Below are positions 1-5,873 of a DNA stretch of 5,873 nucleotides, piece after piece (position 1 is the stretch's first letter; each line of letters starts with the position of its first letter). The notes beneath the pieces are model-generated. The model made no database searches, was not told where the DNA came from, and was given only the letters and a program-made list of their open reading frames with translations. Source of the DNA: Fidelibacterota bacterium (GTDB lineage: Bacteria > Fidelibacterota > Marinisomatia > Marinisomatales > TCS55); contig PASX01000027.1 in assembly GCA_002713455.1 (NCBI GenBank), positions 1-5,873 on the forward strand. Direction: 5' to 3'. The translations under genes and the position numbers were made by a program.

Positions 1-39
1 GATTTTGGCTTTGATGTTAACTTAGCAATAAGAGGATAA
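1..39 (+). CDS. C-terminal tail of an upstream gene (partial)
   Basis: Frame 1 is open from the left edge and reads DFGFDVNLAIRG before a TAA at 37-39. The other two forward frames hit stops within about 25 bases, so this is the only frame that can carry a gene into the window. The stop overlaps the next ATG by one base (TAATG), the same tight spacing as at the other junctions, which supports a real upstream member of the operon. Hydrophobic residues alternate perfectly with polar or small ones (F, F, V, L, I), as in a beta strand; the end of the second barrel gene at 5166 (IDISVRLP) alternates in the same way. It could be the last strand of another outer-membrane barrel, but 12 residues cannot identify a family. 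Confidence 0.6.
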   Translation, partial: DFGFDVNLAIRG

Positions 40-41
40 TG
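37..41 (+). promoter_or_regulatory. TAATG stop-start junction that sets the M28 gene start
   Basis: The TAA of the upstream frame and the ATG at 39 share one A. An AGAGGA stretch at 31-36 resembles a ribosome binding site but lies only 2 bases before this ATG, and about 14 bases before the alternative in-frame ATG at 51. Neither spacing is ideal. The overlap with the upstream stop and the lysine-rich MKK start favour position 39, with translation probably passed on from the upstream gene. The choice changes only four residues ahead of the signal peptide. Confidence 0.5.
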
Positions 42-953
42 AAAAAAATAATGAATATTCGGTATCTATTATTAATTACGTTAGTTAGTTGTCAAACTAA
101 AGTTCCACTCTTTAGTGGTGAAAATGCATTTGGTCATCTAAAAGAGCAATGTGCATTTGGTCCTAGGAATCCAGGATCTGAAGGTCATCGTAAAGCATTG
201 GAATACTATATTAGTACGTTTGAATCTCTAGCTGATACGGTAATTGTTCAATCTTTTACTGAAACTATGCCACGAACTGGCGCAAAAGTTTTAATGAATA
301 ATGTTATCGCACAGTTTAATAATAAGGCATCAAAACAGATTATGATTTCTGCACATTGGGATACAAGACCATGGGCTGATCGAGGAGAAAATGATTTGGG
401 GAGAAATCAACCAATTCAAGGAGCAAATGATGGAGCAAGTGGAGTTGCTGTTTTAATAGAATTAGCCTATATACTAAAAAAACATACACCCGAGATTGGT
501 GTGAATTTGGTTTTATTTGATGCTGAGGATTATGGTACCAGTGGTGATTCATGGTCTTACTGTAAAGGCTCGCAGTATTTTGCGCGAAATCTCCCAATTG
601 ATTATCCTGATTATGCAATTAACCTAGATATGATTGCTGATAGAGAGCCTGAGTTTTATATAGAGAGATTTTCATATGAGCAAAATCCATCACTTGTAAT
701 GGAGCTATGGGATAGCGCTGAATCTTTAGGATTAAAAACATTTAAGAAAAAAGCGAAATATATGATTTTTGATGATCATGTCCCCCTTTATGAAATAGCG
801 GGCATACCAGCTATAGACATCATTGACTTTGACTACCCAAATGAAAAAATAAACTATCATCATACTCAAAATGATATTGTTGAAAATTGTTCTCCCAAAG
901 GTCTTGGAGAAGTTGGTACATTAATGGTTCATCATATTTATAATCAAAAATGA
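39..953 (+). CDS. M28-family zinc lipoprotein, glutaminyl-cyclase-like
   Basis: A 304-residue protein with a short lipoprotein signal peptide: lysine-rich start, hydrophobic stretch, lipobox LVSC with Cys18 as the predicted lipidated residue. The rest is a single M28 alpha/beta zinc domain. Visible ligand positions are H106 and D108 (AHWDTR), D131 (GANDGASG), E163 and D164 (FDAED), D197 (NLDMI) and H275 (HHTQND). The DDHVPL segment at 245-250 and the KGSQYFA segment at 176-182 match the layout of animal and bacterial glutaminyl cyclases (DDHIPF and YGSRHLA in the human enzyme, from memory), so N-terminal glutamine cyclisation to pyroglutamate is the favoured role. A periplasmic or surface aminopeptidase of the same family is the main alternative, because the full two-metal ligand set is kept. 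His274 stands where human QC has a substrate-binding Trp. The stop overlaps the next start by 4 bases. Family assignment is firm; the exact reaction is inferred. Confidence 0.85.
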   Translation: MKKIMNIRYLLLITLVSCQTKVPLFSGENAFGHLKEQCAFGPRNPGSEGHRKALEYYISTFESLADTVIVQSFTETMPRTGAKVLMNNVIAQFNNKASKQIMISAHWDTRPWADRGENDLGRNQPIQGANDGASGVAVLIELAYILKKHTPEIGVNLVLFDAEDYGTSGDSWSYCKGSQYFARNLPIDYPDYAINLDMIADREPEFYIERFSYEQNPSLVMELWDSAESLGLKTFKKKAKYMIFDDHVPLYEIAGIPAIDIIDFDYPNEKINYHHTQNDIVENCSPKGLGEVGTLMVHHIYNQK

Positions 954-1774
954 TAAATAGTATACTAAAATCAAAACTTGTCATTCTCTTAACTCTTTTG
1001 ATTCTTGGGTGTGAAGAATCTGAAGTTTTAAAAGAAGTGTACCCAATTTCAGATGTGAATTTTCATTATTTACAAGCATCAAATAAACTGTTTGTGTCGG
1101 CCAACTTAATTAAAAATTATCAAGGATCAAGTTTGGACTCAGTTATGGTTCTGTGGAAAGGAGTCAAACTATCAAATACTGCAGATACAATTGGACTTTT
1201 AGATAATGGAACTGAAGGAGATATGATATCAAAAGACCTATCCTACAGTAGAAAATTTTTCAATAAAAGTGATTCAATTAATAATGTAATTCCATCAACA
1301 GCAAAGGATTCAGTATTTCTTTCGATCCTGGCTCTATATGGTACGAAAAGTATTTCTGATTCAGCAAATTTTTTATTGGGAAATATTCGTCCAAAAATAG
1401 AAAAAGTTACGGTACCAGTTACAACAATAGAAATCCCAAGCCCTAGCACTGATCCAAATGTAGTAAATACTGTGGAGTTTTTAGTTACAGCGGTTGTCTC
1501 AGATCCTAATGGCATTGATGATGTGAAGCGCGTTTTTTTCCGATCTTATAATGTTGGTGAAGATTCATGGATGAATGGTGGTAATCCCATATTATTGTAT
1601 GATGATGGAGATAAAGATTCATCTGGTGATTTACAAAAAGGCGATGGCGAATTTTCTCGAACAGTAGTAATAACTGAAAATGAAAAACCTGGGACATTTC
1701 ATTGGACATTTGAAGCTCAAGATTTTTCTAGTGCATATAGTGATACTGTAAAAAGGGTTTTAATCGTTAAATGA
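950..1774 (+). CDS. Lipoprotein with two Asp/Gly-rich modules, function unknown
   Basis: A 274-residue protein that I do not recognise as a named family. Its start is a typical lipoprotein signal: a hydrophobic run at residues 10-20, then LILGC with Cys21 as the lipidation site and acidic residues (EES) right after it. The mature part seems to hold two related beta-rich domains. Each has a loop of the type LLDNG..GD...D..YSR (residues 83-101) or LYDDG...GD...GDG.FSR (216-237), followed by beta strands. The second domain resembles the Ig-like/Y_Y_Y folds common in secreted FCB proteins (SDPNGIDDVKRVFF, then HWTFEAQDFS near the end). The dense Asp/Gly loop at 218-233 may bind calcium; this is inference. 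It starts in the ATGA overlap with the M28 gene and ends in an ATGA overlap with the propeller gene, so it is probably made with both. A structural or binding partner of the exported propeller is possible. Confidence 0.75.
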   Translation: MINSILKSKLVILLTLLILGCEESEVLKEVYPISDVNFHYLQASNKLFVSANLIKNYQGSSLDSVMVLWKGVKLSNTADTIGLLDNGTEGDMISKDLSYSRKFFNKSDSINNVIPSTAKDSVFLSILALYGTKSISDSANFLLGNIRPKIEKVTVPVTTIEIPSPSTDPNVVNTVEFLVTAVVSDPNGIDDVKRVFFRSYNVGEDSWMNGGNPILLYDDGDKDSSGDLQKGDGEFSRTVVITENEKPGTFHWTFEAQDFSSAYSDTVKRVLIVK

Positions 1775-3405
1775 AAAAGTTAATTCAATATATTTTGATC
1801 ATATATGGTTTTTCTTACTCCCAGGCCTTGATCCCAACATTGTATAAAATGAAGGATTTTGCATTTGATACCACAGCTTATAAAGGACTAAAGAGCAATA
1901 TGGTTAGCGATATTGTCCAGCAGGGGGATACTGTAGTTTGGCTGGGAACAGGCTCAGGATTAGCTGTCCTGAAAGATTCAACTTCAATGTACACAATAAA
2001 TTCGACGGAAAATTTATCTGCTAATTTAAAAGATAAAACACCTGTAGGTGGAGTCACTGCTATAGCAGCATATAATAAAACTTTAATTGCAGCATTTGCA
2101 AAAAGTGGCGAGAATATTACGCTTGGGAATGGATTGATATATACATTAGATGCAACTGGTGAGTCAATTGATTGGACATATTTTGAGCAGCCAATAGATA
2201 CGGAAAAAGATTCATTGGCACCGTTTGCCAAAAAATATTTTAAAGGATTACCGATTACAGTTAAAGAAGCAAATGTAACTTATGATGCAGCCATTACTAA
2301 AGACTACATTTGGATAGCAAGTTGGGCCGGAGGTCTTAGGCGATATAATCTTGCACTAAAAATTTGGGAGCGTGTACCTTTACCTCAAGATGGTGATCAG
2401 GTGCTAAATACATGTGAGAAGGCGAGTTACGAAAATAATATTTTAAAGGATTATTATTTAAATCCTCGAGATCCTGTGGATGGTGGGAATCATAATCATA
2501 AAGCATTTTCTGTAGTTGCTTATGCAGATACAGTTTGGGTGGGAACTGCTAATGGAATTAATCGTGGAATAATTGGGGCACTTGGGTGTGTAGATTGGGT
2601 CCACTATACATCTGCAAATAATGGACTATCAGGAGGGTTCGTTGTTGACTTAGCTGTTCAACAATATAAAGGATACAATATTATTTGGGGAGCAACAGTT
2701 GCGGCAGAAGCTGGTGAAAAGAATGGTGTGAGTTTTACTGTTGATGATGGATACACATGGAATAGTACATTAATTGGAAAGCGTGCATACAATATAGATG
2801 CCTCTGGATCTATTGTGCTTGTGGCAAGTAGTTCAGGGCTTTGGAAAACATTGACAGATAACCCGCTTGATATTGATAAACCATGGGCACGTTATAATCA
2901 AGTAAAGCAAGCTATAAAACTTGGTTCCACAGGTGTATATGATATGGATGAAATCCTTAGTGATGAAATTGTAGGTGTATCATATGATACAAGATCCTAT
3001 TATTCATCTTCTTCCACTATATGGATTGGTTCATGGGATGGCTTGGCCAGAGCAATGGATTCGGATGGAACGAACTGGAAGATATATCGAGCAAACTTTG
3101 ACCCTGATGAAGTCTACGCATATCCAAATCCTTTCTCTCCATATGAGCACAATCAATTACAAGGATCTGGATATGTTCATATTCATGCTGATATAAAATT
3201 ATCTCTTGTTGTTAAAATGGATATTTTCAACTTTGGAATGGAGCCAGTCTTGCAAAAACAATTTGATAGACGACAAGCATCGACTGGTTCATTAAAATGG
3301 GATGGTAAAGATAAAAATGGGCGGATGGTTGATAATGGCACATATTTTATACGTTTAGAATATGATCAAAAAGTTAAATGGATAAAATTAATTGTAATTA
3401 AATGA
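1771..3405 (+). CDS. Secreted beta-propeller protein with C-terminal FlgD-like/T9SS type A sorting-like domain
   Basis: A 544-residue protein with a signal peptide (MKK, hydrophobic 5-14, then SYSQA). Cleavage after Ser17 would leave Gln18 at the N-terminus. Residues of about 45-440 carry repeated strand motifs like the two-component-regulator propeller repeat (W-I/V/L-G/A-T/S..G): VVWLGTGSG near 57, WIASWAGG 181, VWVGTANG 255, VASSSG 351, IWIGSWDG 417, with weaker candidates near 105 and 305. A canonical Asp-box, TVDDGYTW, is at 323-330. There is no kinase or transmembrane segment, so this is a free exported propeller and not a sensor kinase. The last 96 residues have YPNPFSP at 451-457, WDGKDKNG at 510-517, NGTYFIRLEYD at 522-532 and a basic end KWIKLIVIK. 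This is the pattern of FlgD Ig-like and T9SS type A sorting domains. The gene lies directly ahead of two PorV/PorQ-like barrels, which suits a T9SS cargo. What the propeller binds is unknown. Confidence 0.8.
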   Translation: MKKLIQYILIIYGFSYSQALIPTLYKMKDFAFDTTAYKGLKSNMVSDIVQQGDTVVWLGTGSGLAVLKDSTSMYTINSTENLSANLKDKTPVGGVTAIAAYNKTLIAAFAKSGENITLGNGLIYTLDATGESIDWTYFEQPIDTEKDSLAPFAKKYFKGLPITVKEANVTYDAAITKDYIWIASWAGGLRRYNLALKIWERVPLPQDGDQVLNTCEKASYENNILKDYYLNPRDPVDGGNHNHKAFSVVAYADTVWVGTANGINRGIIGALGCVDWVHYTSANNGLSGGFVVDLAVQQYKGYNIIWGATVAAEAGEKNGVSFTVDDGYTWNSTLIGKRAYNIDASGSIVLVASSSGLWKTLTDNPLDIDKPWARYNQVKQAIKLGSTGVYDMDEILSDEIVGVSYDTRSYYSSSSTIWIGSWDGLARAMDSDGTNWKIYRANFDPDEVYAYPNPFSPYEHNQLQGSGYVHIHADIKLSLVVKMDIFNFGMEPVLQKQFDRRQASTGSLKWDGKDKNGRMVDNGTYFIRLEYDQKVKWIKLIVIK

Positions 3406-4340
3406 TAAAATATTTTAAACCAAAAATTATATATTTAATTCTAGCTTTGACATTTATAAATGGTCAGAGCTATGCTTCTTTCGCTGGTAGTTTTTTAAGA
3501 ATGGGTTCATCGGCGCGTTCAATGGCTATGGGGAGTGCATTTACTGCTGAAATTGACCCTGGTTTTGCTGCATATCATAATCCTGCATCTATGGTTTTCT
3601 TAGAAAGAAGGCAACTTGGTTTCAGTCATCATTTATTACCTTTAGATCGTCGATTTACTGCCACTAATTTTTCGATTCCGTTACCTCCTACAGCAAGTTT
3701 AGGAGTAGCATGGATTAGTGCTGGTGTAGATAAAATTGATGGAAGAACGGGAGCAGGACAACACACACAATATCTATCTACATCTGAAGATGCTTTTATG
3801 GTTTCATTCGCACAGCAATTATTTCCTTGGTTCTCAGCAGGGATCAATGTCAAAATTCTTAGACATCAATTACCAATTAATGAAGTAGATCTTTCCGGTA
3901 AAGGTATTGGTATGGATTTTGGAATCTTTGTCAAAACTAATTCTGGTGCAAATCTAGCATTTATGATTCAAGATTTAAATTCTAGATATCAATGGAAAAC
4001 AGATAAAATTTTTGAAAAAGGAAAAGTTTATGCTGAGCAATTTCCAACAATATACAGACTGGGCACTACTTTACAGTATAATGAATTTTATGTTACAGCA
4101 GATGGCGGAATATTAATGAATGCAAGCGAAACAGTTGGATATACAGTACGTCTAGGGACTGAATATCAATATTTAGATAATTATTATTTTAGAGCAGGGT
4201 TGGGAAATAGGCGTATGTCTGTCGGTGTTGGCCTTGATTGGTCATTTATTAAAGAAAATAATGCCCGTTTAGATTACGCATTTGTATTTGAAAATCCTGC
4301 TGGAGCAGCTCATATATTTACATATGCTATTTCATTTTAA
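3402..4340 (+). CDS. PorV/PorQ-family outer-membrane beta-barrel protein
   Basis: A 312-residue protein with a signal peptide of about 21-25 residues (MIKYFKPK, then a hydrophobic run to FINGQSYA). Directly after it comes the family's N-terminal signature: AGSFLRMGSSARSMAMGSAFTA (28-49), then DPGFAAYHNPASM (52-64), close to the FLR.G..ARA.GMGGAF....D..A...NPA pattern of PorV/PorQ (UPF0164) proteins. The rest alternates in beta-strand fashion and ends in IFTYAISF, a C-terminal strand with a final Phe as expected of a BAM-assembled barrel. In T9SS, PorV shuttles C-terminal-domain cargo from the translocon to the surface attachment complex. Whether this copy does so or only shares the fold cannot be told from sequence. 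It starts in an ATGA overlap with the propeller gene, which carries a possible T9SS signal, and its 3' end overlaps the second barrel gene by 17 bases. Signal peptidase could cut before Gln22 or after Ala25. Confidence 0.85.
   Translation: MIKYFKPKIIYLILALTFINGQSYASFAGSFLRMGSSARSMAMGSAFTAEIDPGFAAYHNPASMVFLERRQLGFSHHLLPLDRRFTATNFSIPLPPTASLGVAWISAGVDKIDGRTGAGQHTQYLSTSEDAFMVSFAQQLFPWFSAGINVKILRHQLPINEVDLSGKGIGMDFGIFVKTNSGANLAFMIQDLNSRYQWKTDKIFEKGKVYAEQFPTIYRLGTTLQYNEFYVTADGGILMNASETVGYTVRLGTEYQYLDNYYFRAGLGNRRMSVGVGLDWSFIKENNARLDYAFVFENPAGAAHIFTYAISF
4324..4340 (+). promoter_or_regulatory. 17-base overlap that decides the start of the second barrel gene
   Basis: The ATG at 4324 lies inside the last codons of the first barrel gene, whose TAA is at 4338-4340. 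This is the only junction in the window that is not ATGA or TAATG. The nearest GGAG (4302-4305) is about 18 bases upstream, too far to serve as a normal ribosome binding site, so ribosomes arriving from the upstream gene probably re-initiate here. Confidence 0.5.
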
Positions 4341-5166
4341 AAAAATTACCATAAGTTTATTTTTTGCCAATTTATTAGCAACAGGGACTCAATTTTTATC
4401 CGTTCCTACTTCAGCGTATGACCTAATTTTTTTTAAAACTGCATGGAGGAATCCAGCATCACTTAATCATATTAATCGTTCACCAGAGCTAAGTTTGGCG
4501 TATGGAAGTTGGCTAGCTGGAATTCAGTCATTCAGTTTTAACTGGAAAGGTCAACTGCGAAGTGCAAGTGGTGCTTTTAATATCCGCTATTTAGGTATGG
4601 ATGATATTGAGTTAAGGCCAAATAAGCCAACGTCAAAGCCATTAGGTCATTACGCTGCATATGGTTTGTCCACTAAGGGCATTTTCAGTATTGAACGAGG
4701 AGATATCCAATTAGGATTGGGCCTTCAAATGATTAATTTTCAAATTTATCAGGAAAGTTCATCTGGTTTTTCAGTGGACCTTGGACTAGGATGGAAAATT
4801 TTTGAAAAAATAAAATTATCTATTTCAGCATTAAATTTTGGTTCAATGAATTCTATTATTAATGATAAACCTGACCTGCCAAAGAAAGTTATTGGTTCAC
4901 TATCTTATGATCTTAATCAGTTTTCAGTATTTTCTGCAATTGAATCTAATCACCTTGTAAGTGATCCAATTTTATATGCTGGTATGAATAATCGTTATAA
5001 AAATCTGGTATTTGGTGGTACAATAATGTCAAATAAAGATGTTAGAGCGCTTTCAGGTGGTATTGGTATTGAATTTGGAGTATACACAGTTCGATATGGT
5101 TTTCAATGGGGAAATCAACATTTAGGGATGCCTCAAATCATTGATATTTCAGTACGCTTGCCATGA
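4324..5166 (+). CDS. Divergent PorV/PorQ-like outer-membrane beta-barrel protein
   Basis: Starting at ATG 4324, this is a 280-residue protein with a clean signal peptide (MLFHFKK, hydrophobic 8-19, then ATGTQ). The frame stays open back to a TTG at 4282, but that would add 14 residues ahead of the signal peptide and lengthen the overlap with the previous gene, so I prefer 4324. After the signal comes TQFLSVPTSAYDL...WRNPASL (22-47), a shortened form of the PorV/PorQ opening that keeps the SA and NPASL parts but lacks the GMGGAF-like segment. The body is made of beta strands (for example IQLGLGLQMINFQIY, YTVRYGFQWG) and ends in IDISVRLP with alternating hydrophobic residues. LGMDDIELRPN at 90-100 and GHYAAYG at 108-114 recall PorQ. 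Likely an outer-membrane barrel paired with the gene before it; its cargo role is inferred. Its stop is in an ATGA overlap with the deacetylase gene. Confidence 0.75.
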   Translation: MLFHFKKITISLFFANLLATGTQFLSVPTSAYDLIFFKTAWRNPASLNHINRSPELSLAYGSWLAGIQSFSFNWKGQLRSASGAFNIRYLGMDDIELRPNKPTSKPLGHYAAYGLSTKGIFSIERGDIQLGLGLQMINFQIYQESSSGFSVDLGLGWKIFEKIKLSISALNFGSMNSIINDKPDLPKKVIGSLSYDLNQFSVFSAIESNHLVSDPILYAGMNNRYKNLVFGGTIMSNKDVRALSGGIGIEFGVYTVRYGFQWGNQHLGMPQIIDISVRLP

Positions 5167-5873
5167 AGGATATTTTATTTAGATATAAATCAATAATAGC
5201 AGTTTTGTCAGGCATTATTCTTTGTCTATTAATAAGTAATTACATAGCCTATAGTAAATTAAGTACTAACCAATTGAAATCTAAGATCACTCTAGATGTA
5301 GATACCTTAGAGGTCATTAAAGATACTAGTATCGTTGATACCACTTCTAAAAAAAATGCAACAATTGTTTTAGTTATTGATGACTTTGGGTATAGAAATG
5401 ATTCTGTATCAGATGGGTTTTTAGATTTAAATATTCCAATTACATGTGCAATTATTCCAGGACATTTACAAAGTAGAAAATTTGCACAAAAAGCTTTTGC
5501 TGCTGGCAAGGAAGTGATTATTCATATGCCCATGGAATCAAGTTTAAATACCCCTGGTGAAGATGAATATAAAATTAAATCAGGAATGACGAGCGAAGAA
5601 GTAGAATGGCGTATTAGGGAAGTTTTAAAAGAAATGCCAGAGGCTATTGGTATGAATAATCACCAAGGGTCGAAAGCTACCACAAATGGAAAAGTGATGA
5701 GTGTATTAGGTTCAGTACTTAAAGCGAATAATAAATTTTTTATAGATAGTCGTACTACATCGAAAACGGTCGCAGAAGAAATAATGCGATCAATTGGAGT
5801 CCCAACTATTCGGCGCCATGTATTCTTAGATAATGATGATTCAAAAGATAAGATTTCTGAAAGAATTGATGAG
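5163..5873 (+). CDS. Divergent polysaccharide deacetylase (YibQ/DUF610 family), 3' truncated by window
   Basis: An open frame of 237 codons from ATG 5163 to the right edge with no stop. A hydrophobic segment at residues 10-30 should be a signal anchor holding the protein in the inner membrane, followed by a polar linker of about 35 residues and the catalytic-type domain. Family motifs appear in order: VIDDFG (71-76), HMPME (121-125), GMNNHQGS (163-170), FIDSRTT (193-199) and RRHVFLDN (217-224). These are the hallmarks of Pfam Polysacc_deac_2 (DUF610, E. coli YibQ), a NodB-like fold in which the Asp pair and the His residues sit at the metal site. Substrate is unknown; a periplasmic cell-wall or other glycan is usually assumed. 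The family more often has NNHMGS and RDVFLDN, so Gln168 and His219 are variants. It begins in an ATGA overlap with the barrel gene, without a visible ribosome binding site. The C-terminal part lies outside the window. Confidence 0.88.
   Translation, partial: MKDILFRYKSIIAVLSGIILCLLISNYIAYSKLSTNQLKSKITLDVDTLEVIKDTSIVDTTSKKNATIVLVIDDFGYRNDSVSDGFLDLNIPITCAIIPGHLQSRKFAQKAFAAGKEVIIHMPMESSLNTPGEDEYKIKSGMTSEEVEWRIREVLKEMPEAIGMNNHQGSKATTNGKVMSVLGSVLKANNKFFIDSRTTSKTVAEEIMRSIGVPTIRRHVFLDNDDSKDKISERIDE

Noticed and set aside
340..618. Open frame on the - strand inside the M28 gene
   Set aside because: It is fully antisense to a gene with clear zinc-site motifs, has a low-complexity His/Leu/Gln-rich translation and no recognisable domain.
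1243..1709. Two antisense open frames within the unknown lipoprotein gene
   Set aside because: The + strand frame has a lipobox, duplicated modules and ATGA junctions on both sides; the antisense translations show no domain.
1878..2231. 117-codon antisense frame in the propeller gene
   Set aside because: It lies opposite propeller-repeat sequence and its length is explained by codon bias of the real gene.
2975..3196. Second + strand frame within the propeller gene
   Set aside because: It is out of frame with, and wholly inside, the propeller and sorting-domain sequence; no signal or domain.
3629..3853. Antisense frame in the first barrel gene
   Set aside because: Shadow of the barrel coding sequence, with no domain of its own.
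4299..4309. Short inverted repeat (GCTG-GAG-CAGC) before the second barrel start
   Set aside because: A 4-base stem with a 3-base loop inside coding sequence is expected by chance, and no T-run follows it as in a terminator.
4282..4340. Frameshift or fusion between the two barrel genes
   Set aside because: The first barrel ends in a proper terminal strand with final Phe, and the second has its own ATG and signal peptide, so these are two overlapping genes.
5249..5509. 86-codon antisense frame in the deacetylase region
   Set aside because: The + strand here carries the start and first motif of a YibQ-family protein, so the antisense frame is a shadow.

Overview
The window is protein-coding from end to end on the + strand and looks like the interior of one operon. 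It holds the last 12 codons of an upstream gene, five complete genes, and the first 237 codons of a sixth that runs off the right edge. There is no gap between genes: every junction overlaps, and four of the six are the 4-base ATGA type. I see no promoter, terminator, RNA gene, mobile element, CRISPR array or long repeat.

The DNA is AT-rich, starts mostly lack a good Shine-Dalgarno sequence, and several products belong to families typical of the Fibrobacteres-Chlorobi-Bacteroidetes (FCB) group. These are PorV/PorQ-type outer-membrane barrels and a secreted propeller protein with a C-terminal FlgD-like/type 9 secretion (T9SS) type A sorting-like domain. An uncultured FCB lineage such as Marinimicrobia (SAR406) is my best guess; this is inference from gene families, not a database match.

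Layout: (1) 1-39, C-terminal tail of an unknown gene that ends in an amphipathic beta strand; (2) 39-953, lipoprotein of the M28 zinc family, closest in motif layout to glutaminyl cyclases; (3) 950-1774, lipoprotein with two diverged Asp/Gly-rich modules; (4) 1771-3405, secreted beta-propeller with a sorting-like C-terminal domain; (5) 3402-4340, PorV/PorQ-family outer-membrane barrel; (6) 4324-5166, a second, more divergent PorV/PorQ-like barrel; (7) 5163-end, membrane-anchored divergent polysaccharide deacetylase of the YibQ/DUF610 family.

All the products appear to act in the cell envelope. A plausible reading is an export and surface-assembly operon. The propeller would be carried or anchored with help from the two barrels. 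The M28 enzyme could cyclise the N-terminal glutamine that sits at the predicted signal-peptide cleavage site of the propeller, and possibly of both barrels. That last link matches the 'Q-rule' described for Bacteroidetes and is the most interesting idea in the window.
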